A stretch of DNA of 64,000 nt from Fusobacterium sp. (GTDB lineage Bacteria > Fusobacteriota > Fusobacteriia > Fusobacteriales > Fusobacteriaceae), in assembly GCF_032477075.1 (NCBI RefSeq), contig NZ_JAWDXO010000012.1:56530-120529 (forward strand), given 5' to 3'. The notes under the pieces were generated by a model. That model worked only from the letters and a program-made list of their open reading frames with translations. It searched no databases and was not told the origin of the DNA. Of the stretch, positions 27,640 to 35,844 are shown piece after piece; positions within the stretch are counted from its first letter, which is position 1; every line of letters begins with the position of its first letter. The translations under genes were made by a program, and so were the position numbers.

Positions 27640-28428
27640 TTAATTCTGAATCTTTTGATTATATGTAGAATTTCCTGCGTATGGGAATTTTGGTTCACTT
27701 AATTCAAAAGCAAAAGTTTCCCTATCTACTAAGCCAACTACATAACTGCTATCATATAATCTTAACAAAAATTCTGCTACCTCCTGACTTGTATGATAAG
27801 TATCAAATAATCTGTCATAGTTATACTCACGGACATTATTTGCCACTTTTCCAAACTCTGTTTTTGTTGCAGCAGGAGCCAACACTTTTACTTGCATTTT
27901 TCCATTAGATAATTTCAATTCCTGTGCTAATCCCTCTGTAAAAGTACTTACATAAAATTTTGTAGCACAATAAGTTATTGCAGTGGGAACAATTGTATAG
28001 CCTCCACTTGAGGAAATATTGATAAGTTGTGTTCCTTCAACATCTTTATAATCATGAACAAACATAGAAGAAAGTATAGTAAGGGCTGTCACATTCAAGC
28101 AAAGCATTTTTTCAATTTTCTGTAACTCTTGCTGTGCAACACTTTCATAGTTCCCAAAACCTGCACTGTTAATCCATGTTTCCAGTGTATATATTTTCAA
28201 ATCCCTATATAGCTGATATACATTTTCTAGTATAGATAAGTCCACAGTTTTAATTATGACATCAACATTCGGATATTCTGCCAAAATTTCCTGCCTTAAA
28301 CTTTCAAGTTTATTCCTACGGCGAGCAATTATAATCAAGTTTTTACTGCGTCTAGCAAATGCTTTTGCTGTTTCATAACCAATACCAGAGCTTGCCCCAG
28401 TAATAACAATATATTTTTTCTGAATCAT
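27640..28428 (-). CDS. Short-chain dehydrogenase under MerR control
   Basis: A 262-residue classical SDR. TGASSGIGYE near residue 10 binds the cofactor, NSAG is near residue 88, and catalytic YCATK is near residue 155. RARRRNK after strand 2 suggests NADP(H) preference. The C-terminal part resembles the DltE/YqjQ-type SDRs; the substrate is unknown. It is divergent from a MerR regulator, and its promoter carries a palindrome between -35 and -10, so expression is probably induced by a reactive or electrophilic compound. AAGGAGG precedes the ATG. Confidence 0.85.
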   Translation of the reverse strand: MIQKKYIVITGASSGIGYETAKAFARRSKNLIIIARRRNKLESLRQEILAEYPNVDVIIKTVDLSILENVYQLYRDLKIYTLETWINSAGFGNYESVAQQELQKIEKMLCLNVTALTILSSMFVHDYKDVEGTQLINISSSGGYTIVPTAITYCATKFYVSTFTEGLAQELKLSNGKMQVKVLAPAATKTEFGKVANNVREYNYDRLFDTYHTSQEVAEFLLRLYDSSYVVGLVDRETFAFELSEPKFPYAGNSTYNQKIQN

Positions 28429-28464
28429 TTGAAAAACCTCCTTGTGTTTGATATAATAAGAGCA

Positions 28465-28492
28465 TATAATATAGAGTTAACTCTATGTCAAG
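28465..28492 (-). promoter_or_regulatory. MerR-type promoter and operator of the SDR gene
   Basis: A minus-strand TTGACA at 28491-28486 is followed by the perfect palindrome ATAGAGTTAACTCTAT (28471-28486) and then TATATTATATGCT. A -10 of TATATG gives a 17-bp spacer and TATGCT gives 19 bp, the elongated spacing typical of MerR-activated promoters. The half-site AGAGTTAACTCT resembles AdhR/NmlR-type operators. Confidence 0.75.
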
Positions 28493-28510
28493 AAGGTAAA
28501 GGTGATTTTT

Positions 28511-28882
28511 ATGAATTATTCAATTGGAGAATTTTCTCAACTGACAAATTTAGGTATACACACTTTACGGTACTATGAACATGAAAATCTGATTATGCCA
28601 GAAAGAAATTCTAGCAACCGCCGCCGTTATTCTGATAAAGATATTGAATGGATTGATTTTATCAAACGACTGAAAGATACTGGTATGCCTATCAAAGAAA
28701 TTAAATACTATGCAGAACTTCGAGCACTAGGTGACCCTACATTAAATACAAGAATGAAAATGCTGATACAGCATCGTGAAAATCTAAATGAAAAAATTAA
28801 GCTGTTACAAGAACATAGAGATAAACTGGATGAGAAAATCAAATTTTACCAAAAAGAAATTTCACAAACTATAAATGAATGA
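28511..28882 (+). CDS. MerR-family regulator (AdhR/NmlR-like)
   Basis: A 123-residue regulator. The N-terminal winged helix reads SIGEFSQLTNLGIHTLRYYE, followed by RRRYSDKDIEWIDFIKRL, the standard MerR dimer-helix entry; a coiled coil fills residues 75-120. No cysteine cluster for metal sensing is visible, which fits the aldehyde/electrophile-responsive branch. The ATG at 28511 has AAAGGTGAT at good spacing; an in-frame GTG three codons earlier lies inside that site. It is divergent from the SDR it probably controls. Confidence 0.88.
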   Translation: MNYSIGEFSQLTNLGIHTLRYYEHENLIMPERNSSNRRRYSDKDIEWIDFIKRLKDTGMPIKEIKYYAELRALGDPTLNTRMKMLIQHRENLNEKIKLLQEHRDKLDEKIKFYQKEISQTINE

Positions 28883-28907
28883 GAATATCAAAAACAGTAA
28901 ATAGAAA

Positions 28908-28943
28908 AGGTGGAATAGTCCTGTTATAAGGACTATTCCACCT
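28908..28943. terminator. Bidirectional terminator hairpin
   Basis: Perfect 14-bp arms AGGTGGAATAGTCC (28908-28921) and its complement (28930-28943) around 8 nt, between the convergent MerR and D-aminoacylase genes. Confidence 0.85.
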
Positions 28944-29012
28944 AATTGAAAACACTTTTTTATGACAAAAATATAATAGGGTCTGAAATTATTTGGGCAA
29001 AATATTTCTTAA

Positions 29013-30593
29013 TTAAATACACTTTCCTGATCTTTCTCCAGTGAATACTCCATTTTTAACTGCTATTTTTCCATTAACTATAACATATTCTATTCCTTCA
29101 GATTTTATGAAAGGATTTTCAAATCCAGCTTTATCTTCAATCTTTTCATAATCAAATATAGTTATATCTGCAAAATATCCTTTTTCTATTCTTCCCCTTT
29201 CTTTTATAGAAAAGATATCAGCAGTTTTAGAAGTTATTTTATTTATCATTTCCTCAATGCTAAACATTTTTCTTTCTCTATTTATTCTTATAAATTTAGG
29301 AAAAGTTGCAAAGTTTCTTGGATGTGGAATACCAAATTTTTGAATTTTTTCAACTGGTACTGAACTTCCATCACTTCCTATTACTCCTATAGAAGTATTC
29401 ATAAAATTATACATATCTTCTTCTCCTATAGAAAAATATATTGCTTTTGCCCTTCCAGCACTTTCTCTTATAAGATAGAGAATTGTTTCTACATCTTTCA
29501 TTTTAGTTTCTTCTACTATTTCCAAAACTGTTTTTCCAGAAAATTTATTCTCTGAAAGAAAACTATTAGATATTAATATATTAGATATTCCCCCTCTTTT
29601 ATAAACAATATCCATGATATCATTTTTTTCATCTTCGGTAAGAGTATCTATCCTATCAATGAATTTTTTTACATCTCCATCAAATATTTTTTCAGGAATA
29701 AGTACCATAAGAGTAGTAGAAGTTGCTGTATATGGATATTGATCATATGTTATATCAAGCCCTTTTTCTCTTGCTTCTATTATCAACTTCAAAATATCAT
29801 CTGATTTCCCCCAAAATCTTCTATCCATTATTTTCAAATGCGAGATATTTACTTTGCACTTGCTTTTTTCAGCACATTCCAGTACTTCTTTTATAGATTC
29901 TACAACATTTTCTCCTTCATTTCTTATATGAAAAGAAGCTGTTTTATTATATTTAGCTGTAGTTTTTAATATTTCAGTAATTTCATTTTTATCCATAAAA
30001 TTTCCTGGTTGATATACAAGTCCAAAAGATACTCCATATGCCCCCTCCTGAAGTTCTTTTTCTAAGACTTCCAACATATTGTTCATCTCATCTTCATTTA
30101 ATTTTTTAGTACTGAATCCTACACTGTCTACTCTTATACAACCAGTTCCTACAAGATAAGCCTGATTTGTAATAAATCCTTTTCTATTTATTGCTTCTTT
30201 TAAATCTTTCATACTTTTTATATTTTCCAATTCAGTATTATCTTCTGGCAATACAAAATGATCTTTTACATATTGTTTAAACTCATTATTATATTCTTCT
30301 CCTGCTGGAGATATCCCTATTCCACAGTTACCACTTACTTCAGTTGTCACTCCCTGAAGTATTTTACTTGTCATTTCTTCGGAAAAAAATGCTGCTAAAT
30401 CAGAATGACAATGTGGATCTATAAATCCTGGTGAAACGATTTTTCCAGAAGCATCTATTACTTTTTTTCCTTCTAATTTTTCCGATGATATCTCAGTTAT
30501 TCTATCTCCAGTTATTCCTATATTTACATTTTCAGCTGCTTTTTCTCCTCCAAAAACAACTTTTCCATTTTTTATAACTAAATCAAATACCAT
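29013..30593 (-). CDS. N-acyl-D-amino-acid deacylase (D-aminoacylase family)
   Basis: A 526-residue amidohydrolase-superfamily enzyme that hydrolyses N-acyl-D-amino acids to the D-amino acid and a carboxylic acid. DPHCHSD near residue 60 is the HxH metal motif, the Cys in SGNCGIG near residue 93 is the bridging cysteine of D-aminoacylases, and SFHIRNEG and NISHLKIM supply later His ligands. The C-terminal strand domain carries GYFADITIFD. Cytosolic. It is the last of a row: transporter, serine hydrolase, deacylase. GGAGG precedes the ATG. The acyl group and amino acid are unknown. Confidence 0.87.
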   Translation of the reverse strand: MVFDLVIKNGKVVFGGEKAAENVNIGITGDRITEISSEKLEGKKVIDASGKIVSPGFIDPHCHSDLAAFFSEEMTSKILQGVTTEVSGNCGIGISPAGEEYNNEFKQYVKDHFVLPEDNTELENIKSMKDLKEAINRKGFITNQAYLVGTGCIRVDSVGFSTKKLNEDEMNNMLEVLEKELQEGAYGVSFGLVYQPGNFMDKNEITEILKTTAKYNKTASFHIRNEGENVVESIKEVLECAEKSKCKVNISHLKIMDRRFWGKSDDILKLIIEAREKGLDITYDQYPYTATSTTLMVLIPEKIFDGDVKKFIDRIDTLTEDEKNDIMDIVYKRGGISNILISNSFLSENKFSGKTVLEIVEETKMKDVETILYLIRESAGRAKAIYFSIGEEDMYNFMNTSIGVIGSDGSSVPVEKIQKFGIPHPRNFATFPKFIRINRERKMFSIEEMINKITSKTADIFSIKERGRIEKGYFADITIFDYEKIEDKAGFENPFIKSEGIEYVIVNGKIAVKNGVFTGERSGKCI

Positions 30594-30608
30594 TGCTCCT
30601 CCAGTTTT

Positions 30609-31334
30609 CTATTTACAATAGTTATCAAAAATTACTTTCCCTATTAAACTATTTATTTTGATTCCATCTTCATTTTTCTCTAAATCCTTTGTAAGAATTA
30701 TAATATCCACCCATCCTCCATCAAAGAATAATCTTCCAGCATCATGTTCTATATACATAAGCTCTCCTGTTTTATGAGCAAAATCTACTTCTCTTGGAAA
30801 ATAAAGAGGTATCTTACTACTATATGCCTGATTTCTTAACATATCTAAATCATCTGGATTCTTACATAATATTTCCAATACTCCTAAAACATCCTTAGGA
30901 GTAGTAAAATTATCTTTTCCAGCTTCTCTAGCTTTTGTATCCATCATCTTTCTTCCTAAAATAGTTTTTACAAATCCATTTTCTTTTATGTTCTCATTTA
31001 TTCTTTCCATTCCAATATAATCTATCAGTATATTTGTTGCTGTATTATCACTGAGACATATCATAAGATAAGCTATATCCTTTATAGTAAGAGGAAGTCC
31101 ATCTTCCATTACTTTTAATACTCCACATCCTCCAACTTTAACATCCTTTTTTAATTTTATCTTTTTATTATAATCCTCCTTCTTCAATGCCATGAGAATA
31201 AAAAGTTTTATTAGACTTGCTGATGGAAATACCTTTTCTTCATTTATCATAATTGTCTTTCCAAAAGAATCTCTTATTATTATTCCAGTTATCCCACTAT
31301 TTTCACTTATTATTTCTCTTATTCTTTTCTCCAT
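30609..31334 (-). CDS. Class A beta-lactamase-like serine hydrolase, probably not a beta-lactamase
   Basis: A 241-residue protein of the beta-lactamase2/transpeptidase-like fold. The three active-site motifs are present: S40-L-I-K43, S95-D-N97 and K188-T-G190. There is no signal peptide, unlike true beta-lactamases, which work in the periplasm. The omega-loop region (residues about 130-148) lacks a clear E-x-x-L-N with the deacylating Glu. The likely role is a cytosolic peptidase or amidase acting with the D-aminoacylase 15 bp downstream, for instance on D-amino-acid peptides. This should not be read as a resistance gene. Confidence 0.78.
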   Translation of the reverse strand: MEKRIREIISENSGITGIIIRDSFGKTIMINEEKVFPSASLIKLFILMALKKEDYNKKIKLKKDVKVGGCGVLKVMEDGLPLTIKDIAYLMICLSDNTATNILIDYIGMERINENIKENGFVKTILGRKMMDTKAREAGKDNFTTPKDVLGVLEILCKNPDDLDMLRNQAYSSKIPLYFPREVDFAHKTGELMYIEHDAGRLFFDGGWVDIIILTKDLEKNEDGIKINSLIGKVIFDNYCK

Positions 31335-31358
31335 TATTCAATCCCTCCGAATTTTATT

Positions 31359-32663
31359 TTAAATCGAATAAATAATTGCTCTTATTATTACATATATTAC
31401 CATTACTATTGTTATTGACATTCCATTTCTTATCATACTTTTTAAATCTTTTGAACGCGCCAATCCCATCTGTCCTATCATATCTCCAGTTGGATAAGCA
31501 AAAGATGTTATCTGTGATCCTATCAAAAGTACAGTTCCCCATATTGTCATAGGAAGATTTATATCCATAACTATATTTTTAAATAAGTCATTTAATACAA
31601 CTGATTGTGCAACAGCTGCACCTGATACTCCAAATATTCCTACAAGCGTACTTATTATTATGAAACCAATATCTCCACTTACTTCTATCAATGGTTTCAG
31701 CATATCTCCCAATGTAGTAAATGCTCCTGTCATTGTTACAAATTTCAGAAATGGATCATATAATACAAACATGAAAAACAGCCAAAACATTCTTGTTGCT
31801 CCTTTTGTCAGACTTCCAATAATATCCATCATACTTCTTCCTGCTGCTAACCCTGTTGTAAAAGCCACTGCAAGCATAACTACAATTGCATACGCTGCTC
31901 CTGCTTTTGCATATATACCATATGCAAGCATCCCTATCATCACTACAGCAAACACTATTGTTGCTTTATTTATCTCAGGTGTAGATACAAATTCTTCATC
32001 CTTATCCATATCTTCTGCTGAATACATTTCAATTCCTTCATACTGCTTCTGTACTTTTTTTCCAGTATAATAAGTAGTTATAAGCACAAGAATAGCTACT
32101 GGTACCCCCACATTAGCCAGATATGCTCCATATGTAAGTCCTGTAAGCCCCATTAATGTAATTACTGGGGGAACAAATGGTCCTAAAAATAATCCACATG
32201 CTCCAGCACCATGAAGAATAACTGCCAGTGCATTAGGTGTCAATCCAAAACTTGCAACTATTGGTATCAAAATTGGTGCTATCATAGCATTTGCACCTGC
32301 CAATGTTCCTAAAAGAGAAACTAACAGAGTTGAAGTTCCCATAGTCACTATTATAGCTTGATTCTGACTTTTTATTCCCACTTTTTTTATCAGTATTTCT
32401 ACTAGATTTCTGGCAACTTTTGTTTCAGTCAATACTTCTCCTAATCCTGCTCCCATCATGATAATAAATCCAATAAGTCCTAAAAATGACTTAAGTCCAT
32501 TTGCTATTTCATTTGATAAGCTTACTGGTGTCTGTCCAGTCAAAACTGCTCCCACTAAAACGCAGATGATAACTGTTGAAAGCAGATTTTTTCCCTTAAA
32601 TGCAAGATACAAATAAATAACTAATGGTAAAAAACCTATTAATGCTGGTAATCCAAATATCAT
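31359..32663 (-). CDS. Carboxylate/proton antiporter-like transporter (ion transporter superfamily)
   Basis: A 434-residue membrane protein with about 11-12 hydrophobic segments and a hydrophilic loop around residues 205-230. Paired motifs GTLAGANAMIAPILIPIVASF and VSGAAVAQSVVLND (the first quoted here as GTLAGANAMIAPILIP) suggest the two re-entrant hairpins of the GntP/NhaC/DctM ion transporter superfamily. It probably imports an N-acyl-amino acid or related acid for the enzymes downstream. GAGGAGG precedes the ATG. A terminator separates it from the DUF3870 gene upstream. Confidence 0.72.
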   Translation of the reverse strand: MIFGLPALIGFLPLVIYLYLAFKGKNLLSTVIICVLVGAVLTGQTPVSLSNEIANGLKSFLGLIGFIIMMGAGLGEVLTETKVARNLVEILIKKVGIKSQNQAIIVTMGTSTLLVSLLGTLAGANAMIAPILIPIVASFGLTPNALAVILHGAGACGLFLGPFVPPVITLMGLTGLTYGAYLANVGVPVAILVLITTYYTGKKVQKQYEGIEMYSAEDMDKDEEFVSTPEINKATIVFAVVMIGMLAYGIYAKAGAAYAIVVMLAVAFTTGLAAGRSMMDIIGSLTKGATRMFWLFFMFVLYDPFLKFVTMTGAFTTLGDMLKPLIEVSGDIGFIIISTLVGIFGVSGAAVAQSVVLNDLFKNIVMDINLPMTIWGTVLLIGSQITSFAYPTGDMIGQMGLARSKDLKSMIRNGMSITIVMVIYVIIRAIIYSI

Positions 32664-32690
32664 AAAATCCCTCCTCTGTGTTTTATAAAT

Positions 32691-32746
32691 AAAAAAGGTC
32701 TAAAATTTACACATTCAAAAAGAAATGGTAGAATTTTAGACCTTAC
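32691..32746 (-). terminator. Terminator or attenuator between DUF3870 and the transporter gene
   Basis: Arms AAGGTCTAAAATT (32695-32707) and its complement (32732-32744), followed on the minus strand by six T, just 30 bp before the transporter start. It may end the DUF3870 transcript or let a fraction read through. Confidence 0.75.
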
Positions 32747-32777
32747 TTACTTAAATGTTTAACCGTAAACAAGTGTT

Positions 32778-33086
32778 TTAATTCTTAGACTTTATATATT
32801 TTTTTATCGCATCTTTATATGCAACTATTATTGACTTTTGTGAACTTCCTAAATAAGTTCTTTCAACTTCTGCTATTATTTTATCTTGATCTTTTATAAA
32901 ATTTTTCCCTACAAATATCTCTTTCACAAAAGAATTAGTTATTTTTAAGATAGAGGATACCTCTGTTTCCAGAATTATATCATCCTTTTCTGAAACTATA
33001 AATGCTAGAAAGAATCTATTATAATTTTTAGTTATAGGATTATCTAGATTAGTTTTTGCATTTCCTACAATATATTTTTTTTCCAT
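32778..33086 (-). CDS. DUF3870-family protein
   Basis: A 102-residue cytosolic protein of unknown function. YIVGNAKTNLDNPITKNYNR at the start, FVKEIFVGKNF in the middle and YLGSSQKSIIVAYKDAIKKY at the end match the DUF3870 pattern. The ATG at 33086 has GGAG nine bases upstream; an earlier TTG is unlikely. DUF3870 genes tend to sit beside amino-acid or carboxylate catabolic genes, as here, which hints at a role with the downstream N-acyl-D-amino-acid set. Confidence 0.75.
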   Translation of the reverse strand: MEKKYIVGNAKTNLDNPITKNYNRFFLAFIVSEKDDIILETEVSSILKITNSFVKEIFVGKNFIKDQDKIIAEVERTYLGSSQKSIIVAYKDAIKKYIKSKN

Positions 33087-33316
33087 TTTTATGTGCTCCA
33101 ACAACTATATTTTCAAATAAAAAAATCATTTTGTAACTTATTCTAACATACTAAATTTTAAAAATCAAACTTTTATCTTTATTTTATTATATATATTTTA
33201 AATATATTAATTAAAAACAATGGATAAACTATGTATATATAATTTTGAATTCAAAAATTTTATCAGTTTTATAGATAAATTTTATTAAAATAAAATGATT
33301 TTTTGTAACTATTTTT

Positions 33317-34207
33317 TTAATTTATATCATAAACTTTATCTAAATACACTTTAGCTTTTTCATAATCTTCTATATTTTTTATAGTTATTTCAAAATCTCC
33401 TGTTCCCCAATGTCCTATATTTCTTACATCTCTTGTAAGTCCTTCTATTAATACTTCTTTGTCTGGATTTAATTTCAAATATAAAACTATCTCTTTTTTA
33501 TAAAGTTGCAAACAAACAATATTTTTAACTTTTTTAAAAGCTACATAAAGTTTTAATTTATTTTCAGAAATATCATCTCCTTTTGACAATATATAATCCT
33601 TTATTGAAAAATATAGTTCTTGTATATTTTTAGGAGACTTTTTTATTTTTTCTTCTATATCACATTCTTTTATACTTTCTTTATTTGTAATTATCTTCTC
33701 TTTTATAGGTTTTGCCATGGGAGCATTTATATGTTCAAAAAGAAGAAGATTATCTTCAAATTTATTATATTTTACTAATTTTATATTTTTTTGCATTTGA
33801 TTAACTGCATGTTCATCATATTTAGTAAATTCCTTAGCAATACAGATAACACAAGGTGCAGACCAATCTATATTTTTCGCAATCTCAATACCTAATTTTT
33901 CCATAACCAATATTTGAAAATCTGCCTTATGATCCAATAACCAGTCTAAATAAAATAATCCTTGATTAATAACATTTTCATCTCTGCTTCTTTTATATTC
34001 AAATATAACTGGACAATTATTTTCATCTATTCCTAAACTATCCATTCTTCCATTAGTTATAGAATACTCACTTTGTAAAAATCTAATTCCAAAAAACGTT
34101 TCCATATTGTTTTCAATTAAATTTTGAATTTCTTTTTCTAATACTACTGCACTTTGACTTAATTCTTTCACTCCATTTTTTATTTCAAATAAATTTATAT
34201 CAGACAT
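33317..34207 (-). CDS. PD-(D/E)XK nuclease-like protein with DUF5655 tail
   Basis: A 296-residue protein. Residues about 45-130 carry a PD-(D/E)XK-type core: Asp56 in GRMDSLG and Glu70-Tyr-Lys72 in VIFEYKRS, followed by a helix with NQGLFYLDWL. The C-terminal 110 residues (VCLQLYKKEIVLYLKLNP, GHWGTGDFEITI) look like DUF5655. It may be a NucS-like nuclease or a restriction-type enzyme; no methyltransferase is adjacent. It stands alone. The ribosome site is weaker than in most neighbours. Confidence 0.7.
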   Translation of the reverse strand: MSDINLFEIKNGVKELSQSAVVLEKEIQNLIENNMETFFGIRFLQSEYSITNGRMDSLGIDENNCPVIFEYKRSRDENVINQGLFYLDWLLDHKADFQILVMEKLGIEIAKNIDWSAPCVICIAKEFTKYDEHAVNQMQKNIKLVKYNKFEDNLLLFEHINAPMAKPIKEKIITNKESIKECDIEEKIKKSPKNIQELYFSIKDYILSKGDDISENKLKLYVAFKKVKNIVCLQLYKKEIVLYLKLNPDKEVLIEGLTRDVRNIGHWGTGDFEITIKNIEDYEKAKVYLDKVYDIN

Positions 34208-34404
34208 ATCCCACCCCAGTTATTTTGAATTATTATATTCATAATTTTAATTGTATCATTTTTTAAAGGAGATTAATAGTTCTTCCTTATCCTAATTTCA
34301 TAAACTAGTATATTTTTTATATACCACTATAAATTTTCCTTAATATTTATTAAGTAATAATTTTTATAATATAATCTTTGTTAATAAATCATTATCCTTG
34401 CTTA

Positions 34405-34443
34405 ATAAAAAAGCTATAGACAGTTTTAATTGCCTATAGCCTT
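34405..34443 (-). terminator. Terminator of the PTS-sulfatase operon
   Basis: Arms GCTATAG (34413-34419) and CTATAGC (34434-34440), followed on the minus strand by a run of T. Confidence 0.75.
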
Positions 34444-34460
34444 CCAAAAATTTTTATTTT

Positions 34461-35825
34461 TTAATTATATGAAACATAATCATCTTTATTTTTACTTGAA
34501 GCAGTTTCACACTCTACTTTATTTACCTTATATCCTTTTTTTATCTCAAGTGCTCCTTTTAAAATGGGATCATCAGTTTTAATCTGCTTTTCAAGTAATA
34601 CTTTTCTTAGATTTTCCAAAATTTCTTTATATTTAATATCATCTACAAGATTATTTCTTTCTGTTGGATCATAATAGAGGTCAAAAAGCCCTTCTCTATA
34701 CTTAACTTTTTCTCTTAATCCATTATTCATAAGAAAATCTTTAGGTACAGACTCATCCATATTTGAAAGATTAACTTTGTTCCAAGTTTCATCATAATAT
34801 TTTATATATTTGTAACGTTTTGTTCTTACACATCTCACAGGTTCGTATGATGTATGAAAATTGATTTCAGCAAATATATATTCATCAAGCAAAGCCTTAT
34901 TATTGACAAAAGCTTCAGCAAAAGACTTTCCTTCCAGATAATCAGGTTTATTTAAATTAAGAAGTTCACACAATGTAGGAAATACATCTATTTGTGAAAC
35001 CAGACTATCCACAACTTTTCCATTAGAATCTGCTTTGGGAACTTTCATTATCAATGAAACTCCTATTCCAGTATCTGTAAGATTGCACTTATTAAATGGA
35101 AGTGCCAGTCCATGATCCGTAGTAAAAATTATAATAGAATTTTTATAAAGGTTATTTCTCTTTAAAGCATCTACTATCATTTTTACATTTTCATCTGCAT
35201 AATGAGCTGTTGTCATATATTGAGCATGATCATGTCTGTTTTCTTCATTACTTGTAATTGGATAAGGAGGAACTACATATCTTTCATCTATAAACTCAGC
35301 TACTTCTACTGGATAAGGTCTGTGAGTGCTGTGCATCCCAAAAGATAATAAAAATGGTTTTTCTTCATTATAGTTATCAAGCCATTTCACCACTTCAGCA
35401 GCATTATTTCTATCCCATAAATGAAGTTCTTCTTTTTTAAATGGTTTGGAATCAGTTGTAATTATTTCTTTATATCCTAAATTATGAAGTCCATTTTTTT
35501 CTAAATCTAGATACCACCCATATTCATGCTGTATTCCACATAAGCAAGTATTGTATCCATTATCTTTTAAAAAGTTAGCTAAATGCCTTTCAGGGTTGTA
35601 AAGTGAAAATCCTCTTTGAGCTAATCCAAGCATCCCATTTTGATGTGGAAAAGTTCCTGTTAAAAGAGCAGCTCTGCTTGGAGAACAAGTTGGCCCTGCA
35701 CAAAAAGCATTTGTAAAGACTACAGAGTCTTTTGCTAGTTTTTTTAGATTTTCAGTTGGAATATCATATCCATAAGGACTCATCATTCTTCCACTGTCAT
35801 GTGTATTTATATATATAACATTCAT
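34461..35825 (-). CDS. Cytoplasmic sulfatase, N-sulfoglucosamine sulfohydrolase-like
   Basis: A 454-residue type I sulfatase. Cys47-Ser-Pro-Ser-Arg51 followed by AALLTG is the formylglycine signature; Cys47 must be oxidised by a maturase (anSME or FGE), not seen in this window. NTHDSGR near residue 7 and TTDHGLA near residue 235 hold metal ligands. The stretch FPHQNGMLGL after the signature is reminiscent of heparan N-sulfatase (SGSH). There is no signal peptide, so it acts in the cytosol on an imported sulfated substrate. Last gene of the PTS-NanE-DUF3604 operon, 19 bp after DUF3604. The exact sulfate position (N- or O-linked) is inference. Confidence 0.85.
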   Translation of the reverse strand: MNVIYINTHDSGRMMSPYGYDIPTENLKKLAKDSVVFTNAFCAGPTCSPSRAALLTGTFPHQNGMLGLAQRGFSLYNPERHLANFLKDNGYNTCLCGIQHEYGWYLDLEKNGLHNLGYKEIITTDSKPFKKEELHLWDRNNAAEVVKWLDNYNEEKPFLLSFGMHSTHRPYPVEVAEFIDERYVVPPYPITSNEENRHDHAQYMTTAHYADENVKMIVDALKRNNLYKNSIIIFTTDHGLALPFNKCNLTDTGIGVSLIMKVPKADSNGKVVDSLVSQIDVFPTLCELLNLNKPDYLEGKSFAEAFVNNKALLDEYIFAEINFHTSYEPVRCVRTKRYKYIKYYDETWNKVNLSNMDESVPKDFLMNNGLREKVKYREGLFDLYYDPTERNNLVDDIKYKEILENLRKVLLEKQIKTDDPILKGALEIKKGYKVNKVECETASSKNKDDYVSYN

Positions 35826-35844
35826 CTTTGACTGATAGCCTCCT

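Noticed and set aside
30609..31334. Reading the beta-lactamase-like gene as antibiotic resistance
   Set aside because: No signal peptide, no clear deacylating Glu in the omega loop, and catabolic neighbours; a peptidase-like role is more likely.
31354..31542. A 62-codon frame overlapping the carboxylate transporter
   Set aside because: Out-of-frame, Asn/Lys-rich, no ribosome site; the transporter frame accounts for the sequence.
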